Origin: Chamaea fasciata
Lineage: Eukaryota > Chordata > Aves > Passeriformes > Sylviidae
Direction: 5' to 3'
DNA length: 64,000 nt
Assembly (NCBI GenBank): GCA_029207755.1
Contig: JARCOQ010000007.1
Coordinates: 37,901,656 to 37,965,655, forward strand
A program made the translations under genes and the position numbers. The notes below the pieces were generated by a model. That model saw nothing but the letters and a program-made list of their open reading frames with translations, searched no databases and was not told the origin of the DNA. This document shows positions 31,386 through 44,111 of this stretch, piece by piece; within the stretch, counting starts at the first letter, position 1, and every line of letters begins with the position of its first letter.

Positions 31386-34300
31386 CTGAAAAACAGAACA
31401 GAGCATTGTTTATATTTCTTTCAAATATTCAGAGTCAACCACTACATATCATTATCCAGCAGTAAGAACTGAAGATATTTACAAGAAAAATTCTTGGTTT
31501 TTAAATAACTAAGTAAATAATTAGAGAAACTATTGAAGTTTTCATTCTTTACACTGAGGCTGATGAAATTCAGTATGGCATGCCATAAGTACCAAGTGAA
31601 TTTTAAAACAGGAAGCAGCATCTTCTTGCACACCCACTGTTTGCACGACAGTAATGCCAACAAATGCCAGTCATGAACCCTAATTCCATCAGGACTATTA
31701 CTGCACAGATGAATCCGGTTTCAACTGTTAATTTAATAGAAATAAAGCCAGTGACACTGCCCAAACTCTGCAACAGAAAGACCATCACAATCTCCAATTG
31801 TAATTACTAAGCACAACTAAGCTTACTGAAGAAAGTGGAAGAAGGACGTTAAGTGATGAACACATCTGCTCTGTAGATAAACAAGCTCGAAGGACACAAC
31901 AGGAGCACAAGATTCCCATTGTTGTCTCCTTATTCCCTCCAAGTTCCAAGACACACTTTACGTCCTAGTCTGGCTCAGTCCCTCACACTCCTCGGATTGT
32001 GCGGTCTAGGGAAACCAGAAGATGGGAACTCAAGGATACCCTGAGGTGGAAACATCACTCTAAGTATAGGAGAATGTGCTTTCTTGTGTACCCCAGGAAG
32101 GTTTTCAGACTCTATTCCCAACTCACTAGATGGTTTTCTGAAAATTCCCAATAAAGAAATACACAGTAATTTATCTAGATTAATTTTAAAGTGATCATTT
32201 TAAACAATCAAGCCTTAGTACACACTGTCTAGACACTCCCTGTCCTGTTATTCAACTACTTAAGACTTGAGAAACTAGGTGGACAAAACAATACCATGGA
32301 AGCACAGAGGAACAGGAAGACAGCATTTTAAATGGCTCCTCTTTCAGAATGCTGATGTGAAACAAACAAAAGCAAAACATGAAGAAAGGTGAGGCAAACA
32401 AAACCTTTTTACCCTTTCACCAGCTGTATACACTGAAACAGACTCTTTCCCTGTAGAGATATCTTCTAAAAAGTTCCTTCTAATTGTGTATTGGACCACA
32501 GAGTTTTTAGCCCTTTTTAAAATGACATCAATCTTTATCATCTCACATGACTGGATATACAAACGGTAGAGTATAATGTCAGGAACAATGAACAGAAAGG
32601 ATGGCCAAAGGCATGGCGTATTTTCAGTTATGCTTTTTTATATAGCTCTAGAGGACTATTAACTCAATTTTAACACAAATTTTGCTATAAAAATTTCCAA
32701 CACAGATTTAATTTTTTGCTGCATCACAGCGTTCTACCAACATCTCGCATAATGAGTGTAGTAGAGCCAGGGTGCTCTTGGAGCAGATAGTGCTACACCA
32801 GCAGCCAAGATCAACTCTTAAACAAGGCAGCTCAGCTGGAAGAAACAGTGGTCGAGAGCACCCAAGCATGTGCCTGACCATCTACAGGCTTACCAAACGC
32901 CCGGGCCAGCAGAAACTGCCACACCACCTACAGATCAGCAGCTGAACTGCTACAGTTTAGACATGCAAACGTTAAGGATAACAAAAACCAGATCCACTTC
33001 AAACAAGCCGAATGACAATTTTCAGATGATCAGGAAAATCCACACGAAATGGAGCTATGACTAGAGCACAAGCACAACCACTACAACCACTTCCACTCAC
33101 AGGCAGAGCCCTAAGTGAGTCCTAGGCTAGGCACAAGAAAATACTGGAAGAAAAACCAGGAGTTTGAGATGGAAGGATTAAAGAAAAAAAAAGAAAGCAA
33201 GGATTTCGACTTTCAGGAGAAAGAAGGGTGACAGAAGATTATCTTGTAGTCCATATGTTTATAGGACTGTATAGGCATTGCATTTAGAAAGCAGTGGAAT
33301 GGTTCACTCAATGCAAAGGTGCAGAAAATAATAGTTCCAAATAATAAAGGAATAGGAAGCAGTTAAACAGGATCTCTTCCAATCAAAACACAGGAATGCT
33401 GCATTTTTGCTGGCATGTTAAATGTTCTGTTTCCTGAAATAGGCCCTCATTTTTTCCTCAGACATGGGTCAACTCTGAAGCTGACCAACAGAAAAAAAAC
33501 CCAAATGCCTGAACAAAATGTATTCTTTTAAACACTCAATCTTAATACAACAGTCAGTAACTTTGGGAGACGCTATTCCTAAATTCTTCAGGCAACAAAC
33601 TGGAGGCTTGTCTACATAACCAGCTGAGCAGTGACGGTCACCACATAATTGCATATGTACAACTGGTACTGTGGTAAGACATTCTGCCTTCGGGTGGAGG
33701 ATGAGGTGGAATTTCAGAAGTTTGCCCCTTTTTAAATTTTTTGTTTGTTTGTTCTGTATTTATTTTAGAACAATGTGTCAATCACCTCAAAAAATGCTTG
33801 AAGGAGACATGGTAGACCTGTATTATTACCACTAACACCCAAGAAACATTAAAAGCGTATCTTCAAAATATAGTTATGGCTTGCAAGAGTAGGAGGAGAG
33901 TAAAAAACTCCTTGACACTGCAATTTTGGTAGCAAATGCATTTCACTCTGATTCCTTTCAAAGATCATACTTGACAGCAAAATCAAAAGCAAGTTTAAAC
34001 AGAAACAGGATTTCCTCTACAACTTCCAGTGCATTCCTATTTTTTAATTTAAAACAAAAGAACTTTATATTCTTCTACCACCAATCATGTAACTAACAAC
34101 AACTAATGTACTCATGTTCTTGCTTTTATGTCCACACTGGGAGGAGGGAAGGACTCAGAAATAGATCTGGCACCACATGAAGTAGTTGGAAAAGTTCCTC
34201 AGAACGTGAAAGGGAAAAATGGGATACTACTGTATTCCAGAGGGACATAAAAACTAAAGTTTCTACTGTACAAAACATAGTTTCAGTACACCAAAATCCA

Positions 34301-34475
34301 GATTTTCAGGATTTTATGAAAGCTGTTTGTCTGGAAAATGCAATTTTCTTCATGCTTTATAAGAGCAAGAGACACAGATCTTTGCTGGTTTTTTTCCTTA
34401 ATAATTTTGTGTAATGTAAAAACTGGTACAAATTTGATCTCCATGCTAGCTCTATGTTCAAGAGTGCTTTTTCTT

Positions 34476-34496
34476 GGGGGGGGGGGGGGGGGGGGG
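34476..34496. repeat. Poly-G run (21)
   Basis: An uninterrupted run of 21 G on the plus strand, able to form G-quadruplexes; the RALGAPA1 transcript would carry poly-C. Assemblers and polymerases often misread its length. Confidence 0.9.
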
Positions 34497-37273
34497 AAAG
34501 GCCAAAATCCATTTTGGTGGGGTTTGTTTTAAGTCCAGTGCTTTGTTTACCTTTAAATTTTCAGCCTGTGCAGAAAAGTACTATCTTACTTGCTTTACAA
34601 TATTTAAATTTTACACACTATGCTGCTTAAATGTAACTTCCTCCTTAAAACAAAACAAACCCTGCCAAAACAGATTTTAGACATATATTTTAACTCTTCT
34701 AAAGAAAACTTTGATCAGTTCACACTGCGTTGCAGAAATTTAAGAAAATAGTCTGTATCATTACAGATTAAGTTGAGGTTAATTTTATGTTCTATTTTAA
34801 GAGTTTTAGAATGTAATACTATGTTTATACATAAAATTGTCAGAGCACTTTGTATAATGAAAACATTATCCTGTCTTATTCCAGGACTTACTGGCTTTTA
34901 AGTCACTTTCCCTTGCCTTACCAAAACCCAAACTGACAACTGCAGAAAACAATGACCTGGAAGATGGCCAGAATTCTGGATCTATTTCTGTAAAGCAGAG
35001 GCCTGCTATGGATTGACATGGTCAGTATCAATCCCTGTAACAAACTGGTGCCACTAGAAAGCAAAGGTTTCCATGTCCTCAACAGATAATCAAACTTATT
35101 AATTCTTAATTCTCCATGCTGAAAAATTTAAGAGTTTCTTTACAGTAAAACAGTAGAGAGATTTGGTTACATAGGGACTGTCTTGAATAGAAAAGCATGT
35201 AACCGAGAAAGGTTAAGTGGAAAACCTCAGGAACTAACTGCTGGCTCTGGTATAGTCTGGCATTCACTGTCAAAGTGAAAGAGCTCTGATAACAGACCAC
35301 AAATGCAAATCTATTACACAAAGGTTCCACATTAGCTCTTACTGTTTCAGATCTAACCAACAGCTATTTAGCAAAAACATTTTTTTAAAGGTAATTTTGT
35401 CAAAGAAAATATTCCTGAAGGTTTTGGTACTGAAAAAGGAATGTAACTTATATCGTCTAATGGACTTCTATTTTGCATCAGACAAGCCTGAACCCCTGAT
35501 CACAATCTTTTAGATACAAATTAAAAAAAATCACAAATGAATAAGTAGGTTAACAGAACCAATGAACATCATGTGCATACAGACTGCTACAACACCAGTG
35601 CCCTGTGCTCACAGGAGTGAGCAGAAGCAGCTGCCAGCTTTCCAAGCTAATTCTCTAATGGTGCTGGCAGACTCTGAGAGTTACACTAGTAAACTCTTAA
35701 GAAATACTTCTACAACAATTCACACGTGTTCCAGATCTGAAACTTTTATTTAAGCAACTTCAAGCACCTCCATAGTAATGTACTTATTTTCATTCTGAAC
35801 TGTCAAAGCTAAACCCACACAGACCCTTCCTTAGCAACCAAGTGGTCAGAGCCTCCCTTTTGTCTACCCTGGGGCTTTGATCCGGCTCCAGCCCTCAGCC
35901 TTGCAATTCAGCAGCCCTGGCCACTGCTGAACTCTGCAAGTCGAGTGTAATATTAGCCAAAATACTAGAGCAGAGTAAATCTTCCCCCTCTGCTCCTGAC
36001 CAAAACATAACTTCTCCAGGGTTAAGTCAAGAGAGAACATGAAGCCAAATTTCTTACACTTCATGCAATCCACATCCAGATCCCCGAGTTATATGAGCAG
36101 TGACACATCCTCTGCAGTTAAACTAACTGGGAAAGAAAAAATAATCTACAACTCTTGCCAAAAATAATAAATCTTTGTACATCCACTGAAACTCCAGGCA
36201 GCTACTTTTGTTGTAGCTTCTCATTTGCTGTCACTTTAACAATGATAAAACATTTTTCATTTATGACTGATGTTGATGATGCGCAACACCAATGAATGCC
36301 ATCCAGCTGAAGCATTAAGGCTAACTGCCAGTGAAATAGATTTCTTAAATTAAAATCCCTTTAAACGAATGCAATCTCTGTTTAAGTATATTGTTTAATA
36401 TTAAACAATATCTCAGAATGGATGTCCAATGCAGTCCATTTCATTCTGTCCCATGTAATTTGACTTTTCCCTTTCAAAGATTTTTTACATGAGATGTCCA
36501 GTACTGACCAAGCACCAAGAATAACACAAGAAGATTATAACAAACACCCTATACTTTAGATACTCTGTTTTCTTGCATTTTACAAGTATTCTCTCCACAG
36601 TTCCAGAGATAAAAGCAGTATAGCTTTAGATATCAGATGTAAATAAAATAATTAACAAGAAACAATAATATTTCCTTTTTTCTTTACTCTGGATTAACAG
36701 ATTATAGGCCTGTAACTTTTGCTCAAGAAAAAAAAAAGTGAAAAGGAGGGGGGGAAAAAATCCAACCCAACAAGAAAACAAGTATCTTAAGAATTCCGCC
36801 CTATAAGAAAATTTTACACCAAGTAGATTCATTTGATTTACCTGCACACAGTAGGATTTCACAAAAATCATTAAATATTTAGAGATTTTAGCTTTTTTAA
36901 AAAAATACAACCATTTCCAAATTCTGACTGAAACTTCAAATTCAACAGGTAGCACCAACATATTTAATATCAAAATGAAAAGTCAATATTGTTAAAGCAT
37001 GACCTTATGAAGGGCAACAGACCTAGCTGTCTTAATTATTTATAGAATGCTCAAAGCACCCTTTTAGTAAAAGGACATATAAACCAAGATGTGATGCTTG
37101 AAAGATTACCACCACAAACTTTTATAAATTACCATTTTAAAATCATAGAGTTTTAGTTTGATGTTGAAGTCTGATGAAACAGTGCATCTATATAATAAGA
37201 ATAATGCCACATTATTTCCACTTTAATGATCCTAAAAATTGCTGTTAGCTGCTAATTGATTGGGCACTGCTAA

Positions 37274-37324
37274 ATAGAGAGATAGACAGAGATAGAGAGA
37301 CAGAGATAGAGAGAGAGAGGGAGA
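37274..37324. repeat. (GA)n / GATAGA microsatellite
   Basis: Interrupted AGATAGACAGAGATAGAGAG units over 50 bp in RALGAPA1 intron 1. Confidence 0.85.
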
Positions 37325-38106
37325 TTTTCTGGAAAATCACTGTACAGGCAATACCTGACTCTGTAAGGTACACGATGTGCCTCCCTTCCATCAGCTGGAG
37401 AAGCCTCAGTGATCACACCTGCACCACTGCAGCTTTCCTTCCAGCAGGGCCCCGCTGCTGCCACACAGGCCCCGAGGGAATCCCCTTTGACATTCCCGCT
37501 CAAGGTTCACGGTGTGTGACAACTACCGCAGCCACACACAGTGAACACAACTGCCACAGCACCTCCAGCACACGGGAAGGCAAGACAGCAGCAGAGCAGT
37601 TGGCTAAAAAATCACACATTGACCAAATCAGCACCAGGGAACTGTATGAGACTTTCAGGCACTTTCCAGAACTGAGAAGAAAAAACCCAGTGGAGCAGGG
37701 CGGGGTAAACACGTCCCTACGGGAATAAAGGAATACATCTCAAAAGAATAAAATCTGTGAAACCAGATAGTTACAGTTGTTTCAAGAAATATACTGCAGC
37801 AGCATAATGACAAAAAGCAGATTAGCTTTGCTCACATACTGCTGAGTCCCAAGATATGAGTCTTCAATCTTGCCAATTTTTCTGACCATTTCTTAGCAAG
37901 AATAGTATTTCTTACAATTTAGAGGTCTCCTAAAGGCTTTAACTTCTAGTAAAAAAACCCTTACACCATGACGAGCATAAATATGTCATATATTGTATTT
38001 ACTTTAACAAATAATTTAATCAATTCTTAATTAGTCACCACCTGAATTTCACAGAATTTTCTCTGGTTCCCGAATTACAAAATAAAGACTGAAAGGAGCC
38101 AAACTT

Positions 38107-38160
38107 TTGATCAGAAGATCAGAGAAGATCAGAAGCAGATCAGAAGCAGATCAGAGAACC
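38107..38160. repeat. Degenerate GATCAGA-type tandem repeat
   Basis: Units such as GATCAGAAGCA and GATCAGAGAA repeat five times with small changes, about 60 bp before an A-rich tract. Confidence 0.75.
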
Positions 38161-38217
38161 AGAGACAGGACACTGGACTGAAGTGGCAAAGAGAAGCTAT
38201 CTACTAAAGAGCTTCAG

Positions 38218-38264
38218 AAAAAAAAAAAACAAAAAAAAAAACAAAAAAAAAAAAAAAAAAAAAA
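38218..38264. repeat. Poly-A tract with single C interruptions
   Basis: About 45 A with two C interruptions, followed by CAACC-rich sequence. There is no clear element body next to it. Confidence 0.85.
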
Positions 38265-39258
38265 CAACCAAAAAACCCAAAAAACCACAACAGAAAAAAA
38301 GCAAAAACAAAACTCAATCCACAAGAAATGCATTTTCCCCCCAGCACACCTATAACTGATCACTAGCCTAGCATTCAAGAGTTTCCCAAGACAAAAATCA
38401 TTTATTGTAACTTCAAATTGGGTAAGCCTTGATTTTATCATGTTAGGAGATGTTATTTCCTAGTCTTTTTTCATATATGTTTGCATATTTTTCACCTTCT
38501 GTCTCTAAACAAAGGAATTCTAAAGCTCTCAGTGTGTTTTCACATTAAAATTTTACCCTCATCTGAGTCATTCCCATACCTACATTGACTATAGCAACAC
38601 GACTCCTAAAGCTGCAATGGTATTTGGTATAATCGTACATCACTGCTTTACAAAACACACAAAATTTTCTATATATCCTTATGCAGACTAATTTGCATTT
38701 TTTACTAAATTTAACCTGAGATGTCACCAATGACAAGATACTCTCCTAAAAGAATTCAAATCACTGTGTGTTCTAAGCTATCTTGTAAAAGACATTTAAA
38801 AATTCTATCTAATATATGCTACTCTTAGTTTGTTAAAAATAAAAGTCACAGGCCTTTGTGCTATCCATCCACTTAGCTTCATATTAGGTGCTTTGATAAT
38901 GTTCAGTCTCTTCGGATCCTTACTAAAAGTGGCATTATAATAATTTAAATATTTTTAGACTACATGGTGGCTGACTTACACCATTGCCTTGGAGGATGCA
39001 ACTCTCAGTCTTTTACCGTAATTAAAATTTTTAGATTTTTCTTCGGCTAATAGACAGCCAACAGTCTATAATTCACAAGCACTCACCCAAATTCATGACT
39101 ATTCCATTATTTTGGCTTACTGGAGAACTGCTGCTTTGGATGCCTCAGTAAAATAGCAGGAAAATGAACTAATACTCTGTTTCCTCACCTCAGGTCTTAA
39201 CCATGAAACCAAGGCCATACCTGTTTATTGTTGCTGAACCAAAGACTAAAATGTACAG

Positions 39259-39285
39259 AAAAAAACAAAACAAAACAAAACAAAC
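39259..39285. repeat. (CAAAA)n microsatellite
   Basis: Four perfect CAAAA-type units in RALGAPA1 intron 1. Confidence 0.85.
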
Positions 39286-39683
39286 TCTGGTCCAATATGC
39301 CTTGCAGGTGCACTGAAAGTATTTTAAATTAAAGAACAAGAGAAAATTCCCTCCTTCTCCTAGAAGTGAAACTGCAGAAATTTCTCTTCTGGCTAGTCTT
39401 TTAGTCTCCAGTGCGCAGAGGCTAAGAGCAATAAACTAAATAATTTTTCCTTCAGGAAGAGGCTGAACAGAGCTGACCCGAGATTTCCTGCCCTAACCCC
39501 TCAGATAGTCTGTTGGCAATAGCTAACATGGCTCCCCTGAACACATGGGAAATATGGCAATTATTTTTCTGGAGAAATTGTTACTGAGGACAAAATGATG
39601 TGCAGTACTTCACTGCTCCAGCTGTGGGATGGTGCCTGTATGAGAAGCCACCTCAGGAAGCAGTCTGTCTTATGTGGGCACCG

Positions 39684-39718
39684 TTTTTTTTTTGTTTTTT
39701 TTTTTTTTTTTTTTTTTA
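39684..39718. repeat. Poly-T tract (one G interruption)
   Basis: About 35 T with a single G in plus sense, poly-A in the RALGAPA1 transcript sense. Confidence 0.9.
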
Positions 39719-41719
39719 ATCTGGTTCTGAAGATTAGCCAAAGAAACAACTGCAGAAGAAAGGGCATAGAGTTCATGTTTTGGAAGGCACTTGAGGCAGC
39801 AGAGAAAGGATAAAGGCAAGGAGATGATCACACCAGAAGACAGGCTTCAAATAATCTAGTGTATACGCCTCGTGCTCTTCAGTGGGAATATGTCTGGAAA
39901 TACCTTACTTTTCTGCTCTAAAAAAAGACCTGGTTTTTGAACCTCATGCACTTAAGAATACTGCCTAATGACAAAATCTTGTGGATGTATCCAAAACAGA
40001 CAAAAAGCTGAAGAGTACAGTTACACCTTTCTCTAATTACACAGTCACTCGCTCACTGTGTTCTCTCAAACTTGGAGAAAGGATGTGTGAGAGCTGTGCT
40101 TCAACAGCTGAGATATACACAATGGGAGGGGGCATCATATGAAAACATCCCCAGCAAATTTAGTCTGTCATACAGCCAGTAAACAGAAACCTTAGATAAG
40201 AATGTCTGCTTTACATAGCTTAAGGCTTGCAACTTACAGAAGTCATCCTATTACTAAGAAAGCTGAAGAAAAAAAAATGTTGTAAATAAATTGCAAGCAA
40301 CATAAATACAAAGTCTGTAACAGATCAGATCAAAATCATTCAGAGTGTTTTGCAGACTAAAGCAAAACTAGAAATATTCAACATACTTTAGCCAGGAACT
40401 CTGAATTCAGAGAGGTACTTAGTTTCTTTACAATGTTTATTCCTTTAAAGTTTCAAGAAGTAGCTAAAAACCAACACAGAGCAAGCCACAGCTGGCTCAG
40501 TACAGCCAGTTAGGAAGAGTGGTACATTCTGAGTGAGGCAAGGGGATTCATCTGACTACTGAAGTCTCTTACACAGCTACACAACTATTCTCCATTTCAA
40601 GTCTAGATAATTACTATGTTGCAGAAAATAACTCATGAAACAGCAGATGGTGCAACATGGGAACACCTGTTCCTTTAAACACCAATACAAAACAAGGGAG
40701 CAATAGCCGTTTTCCTTTGAAAGGAAAGAATCCAGCTTTGGAGGACAAGATACACAAATACCACCAGACTGTGGGCAGAACCCAAAATAATCCATTCAGC
40801 ATTCTGTGCTAAACATGGAATGCAGTTGCCCTTGACCCAGCCCTGCTCACTCGCTGATAAACTGTCAGAAGCAACACTCACATTTACAGGACTGAAGCGC
40901 TCAAAAGACACTCCAGAGCAAGCTTCCTTTTTCAAGGACAGCTTGATGACAATGACTTCGATTTTTACAAACACATGCAACTAACAGATATCTTGGAATG
41001 GCTAACTCTAGGTTTGTTTTCGTTTCCCACTGTTTTTTTTCATTAGGCAATTATGCCGTATAATCACAATTTCTAATTCACTGGTCAGGTTAAATGTCAG
41101 TTCACATGGAACTGCGGCAGCCCTTAAGGGCTTGTGTGTCCTCCTTTACCAACTGGCAAACCAAAAGCGTTTTAAATCTGGCTGTATAGAAGCTCATTCA
41201 CATCTACGCTAGTGAGCACTTACTAGTGTAGCTCTTACTTTGAAAACGTACACAAATATAAATTGTTACTGTAAGAAGGTAAGGGAAATGGATTCGGGAG
41301 TTACAGGCACCATTTGCGCTCACCAGCCACTTTTATTCATGCGCAGCAACTTAGCAGTCTGTGTATTCTAGAGAATAATTCACATGGGAAGAACACCACC
41401 TTTTCGCCTCCTTCCAGTTACCAAAGCAATTCCACCTTCAGACGGAAACGTCCGTGCCTCAGTACCAAAGCGCCGAGCGAAGCATCCCGCGCCGCGCCCG
41501 CGGGGTCCCGCAGCCCCCGGCACATCGCAGCAGCCTCGCCCCGCCGTGCCGGGCGGGGGTCTTCCCCCGCTCGCCGGGTGGGTTCTCTCGCCGGGGCTGG
41601 GCCCCGGGTCCGCCTCTCGCCCCAGCGCCCAGCCGGCCCCTCCAGATTCTCGGTCTTTCCCACGTCGGGACCCGCGGCCCCCGCTGACCCACTCCCTTCC
41701 CCCCTCCCGGCCGCCTCAC

Positions 41720-41825
41720 CGATAAGGACGCGGAGGTGCTTGAGTCGGGTGAGCGGGTCCTTGCGGGTGTCCAGCACCTTCTGCGTGGATTTCCGCACGT
41801 CCCCGTGCGGCTTCTTGGAAAACAT
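41720..41825 (-). CDS. RALGAPA1: RALGAPA1 exon 1 (coding part), residues 1-35
   Basis: The exon opens with [10 protein letters not shown], the family N-terminus, and runs to Leu-Arg-Val-Leu-Ile plus one base. The donor is G|GTGAGG. The start at 41825 was chosen because it matches the known protein start. Its context has G at -3 but T at +4, so it is only moderate. The reading frame stays open upstream to another ATG at 42113 (see findings). The exon sits inside a CpG island. Confidence 0.95.
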
Positions 41826-42125
41826 CCCACCGGGCCCGGCCTCGGGCCCGGCCCCGGCGCCGAGCTCCAGAGGCGGACAGCGGCCTCCGGATCTGCCCGC
41901 GCTGGGGCCCCTACATAGCCAGAGGCGGCAGCGCCGCCTCCTCCTCCTCCTCCTGACTCCGACTGCGATGCGGCGAGGGCGGAGGGGCGCGGCGCGGAGC
42001 CAACTCCCCGCGGGCCGGGGGGCCGGGCTGGGCCTGGACTCCCCCTTCTTCCTCCCTCGCTTTCCTCCCGCTGCTTCACGACAGCCGTCAGGTACGACCC
42101 CAGGCGTCCCCATGGCAACCGCGTC
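41826..42125 (-). promoter_or_regulatory. RALGAPA1: RALGAPA1 5' leader, GC-rich
   Basis: This is GC-rich sequence upstream of the start codon. The true transcription start is not visible, so the leader length is a guess. It holds a start-stop ATGTAG (41916-41911), six GGA/AGG triplets in transcript sense (41954-41937), and an ATG in strong context (GCCATGG, 42113) that is in frame with the main start. These are candidates for translational control. Confidence 0.5.
42106..42119 (+). promoter_or_regulatory. RFX-type X-box (GTCCCCATGGCAAC)
   Basis: The 14-mer fits the X-box consensus RYYNYY-N(1-3)-RRNRAC with a 2-bp spacer. It lies 7 bp from a perfect CRE in the RALGAPA1 promoter. Binding is inferred from sequence only. 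Confidence 0.55.
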
Positions 42126-42126
42126 G

Positions 42127-42134
42127 TGACGTCA
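42127..42134. promoter_or_regulatory. Perfect palindromic CRE (TGACGTCA)
   Basis: This is a full-length CREB/ATF site inside the CpG island, about 300 bp upstream of the RALGAPA1 start codon, where proximal promoter CREs usually act. Confidence 0.7.
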
Positions 42135-42259
42135 CGGCGGCGCTGCCCCGCGCACCTCCGAGGCGCGGCGGGCGGGGCCGCGCCGCCCGCGCTCCCGCGG
42201 AGTGCGGGCCGGGGATGGAGGGCGGGCGCTGCAGCCCGACATTTAGGGGCTCGGTGCAG

Positions 42260-43970
42260 GATCCTCTGCGCAGCTCGGCAACAGTAACTGGTGTAGGAAA
42301 CTGTACTTCTGCTGTTTGTAAGTAAAGTGTAAAGTTATCCCATCACACAGCTACTCTGGCTTATAGAGATACTGCAGTGTAAGGGGGCAATCCTGTGAGC
42401 AGTAAGGAAATAAAATCCAGGTGGGGACCGTATTCACCACGGCAGCGACTCCAAACCTTTACTCAAGCCTCAGTTGTGCAACCAGCAACGATGTGCCTCA
42501 TAGTTCCTCTTTCCACATTGGTCGTCAAAGTGCTGCAACTCCTCACGCCGAGCTCCTGACCAAACTTCTCCCTGATTTCACTGCCTACGCCTTCAGCTGC
42601 AGTGCTGGCATCGAGACTGAACCATCAGGCACGTCGGGGTTCGGCATGAAGGTCTGAGGCATCCTCATTTCTTCTGCCCTCTGTTAGGATGGTCATGTCC
42701 CTTCTGCTCCTACAGCAAAGCCAAATGAGCTCAAGAGAACATGTTTGTGTCAGTCCCACGCAAAACCTCACAGCGAGGCCCACAACAAAAGCCAGGGAAA
42801 TGGATGGGGTGCCACATCAACTCTTGCTGAGGATTGAATTACTAACATTGAAAAAGTCCCAAGTTTTTCCTAAAAGTTTGTTTGTATTCGTGAGATAGAG
42901 AATTCTTGGAGTTTCCAAAAGATATCTGCTGTAGTATCATTTAAGACTCTTTCCAGTATCTCTTTGCTTGGACATTTTTAAACAGTCACTGGTGCTCTGT
43001 TTTGGATTGAGGATATATATCCATTTCTGCGAGCTAAGAGTCTGATTGAAACAGCTGGAGTTTTAATATTGGAAATATTTAATTATTTGAGACTTGTTTT
43101 AAAATTACAAGAGTTGTCAACATTTACAGACCTGTCACGTAAATAACATAACCCAAGTGTTTAAAATAATGACAGATAACAGTTAATGTTAGAAGCACAA
43201 GGGCAGTGGGAACATAGTCAGCAGACCATCAGTGAGGGACTCAGTGTTGTCTGCCTGCCTATGTGGTCTGCCCCAAAGCATTTAATATTCTACCATCTCT
43301 GTAAATGAGATCTGAAGATCAACAATGTTAGGTAATAGCTAATATTACAATTATTTAGTTTACTACAACATGGTACACTTTAGCTAAGATCTGACAATGA
43401 TACATTGATTTATGTGCTTTGTTTCCTAAATTTCATTCATTCTAAACAATTCTTCATATTGAAAAACTTTGAAATATCTTTTCTTTGGAGAATTTGCTTG
43501 ATTTTCTGTTAATTTTTAGATCTTTAACTCAAGATTAAAAATAATAGAGTAAGACATCAATAAAGTATTAAATGACAGGAGGGAGTGGTGCTAACCAAGA
43601 TAATAGTGGCTTCTACAGATAACCTCCTTGTGCAGGCACACCAGGCAGGAAGGGCATGTTCTGTGCACAAGAAAAGCCATGATCTTGCAAAGGCTTGACT
43701 TTGAAGCATGTGACTTCGGTTCCTTTGAATATGCATGAAGGACAAGGTTAGAAAAGAGCAGGATTAGTTAGGCAGAAGGTAGGTCCTGCTGCATTCCAGG
43801 CTGATATTACTGTGCCCAATTCTTTGCATTTCCACTTTAAAGAAAGAACTCAAAATATTTCTGTCCAGATGCAAGAGTACTATCATAACTAAGTTTAACT
43901 GGACTTTTAGCGGAGTACTGTAGACAGTTAAATGCTGCAGAACTTTATTCCGTCCTTCTATTAACTGTCA
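42260..43970. other. Intergenic spacer, part 1
   Basis: This stretch behind the RALGAPA1 promoter has a few short chance reading frames and no recognisable exon, RNA gene or repeat family. I see nothing in it that I can name. Confidence 0.5.
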
Positions 43971-44111
43971 TCAAGCCTGACAGTGTTCAGAAAGCATTTG
44001 GATAATCTCAGATACATGGTGGGTCTCTTGGGGATGGTCCTGAGCAGGGCCAGGAGTTGGACTCCACTCCAGCAGTCCCCTCCAACTCAGCAGATTCTGT
44101 GATTCTGTGAT
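43971..44111 (+). mobile_element. CR1 LINE 3' fragment (plus orientation)
   Basis: The 3' end of a CR1 element is recognised by the terminal ATTCTGTGATTCTGTGA repeat and the preceding CR1 3' consensus (cagtcccctccaactcag). It is 5'-truncated, as almost all avian CR1 copies are. Confidence 0.85.

Larger units (their letters stand above)
31386..41719. other. RALGAPA1 intron 1 (10.3 kb)
   Basis: The largest intron in the window. It holds simple repeats (G21 at 34476, GA/GATA-rich at 37274, A-rich at 38218, CAAAA repeat at 39259, T-rich at 39684), a GATCAGA-type repeat (38107-38160) and a locally GC-richer stretch at 37380-37600. No CR1 copy, exon or RNA gene was recognised. Confidence 0.6.
41440..42260. 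promoter_or_regulatory. CpG island promoter of RALGAPA1
   Basis: Base composition changes abruptly from AT-rich to very GC- and CpG-rich across exon 1 and its upstream flank, and returns to AT-rich near 42260. No TATA box was seen. A perfect CRE (TGACGTCA) lies at 42127-42134 and an RFX X-box at 42106-42119. The boundaries are judged by eye. Confidence 0.85.

Noticed and set aside
37375..37728. 117-codon plus-strand frame in RALGAPA1 intron 1, considered as a retrocopy
   Set aside because: Overlapping frames on both strands, no recognised protein, and no poly-A tail or target duplication seen.
41314..42129. 271-codon plus-strand open frame across the RALGAPA1 CpG island
   Set aside because: It is antisense to exon 1 and the leader. 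Its Pro/Arg/Ala-rich content is what GC-rich DNA gives in any frame. No family is recognised.
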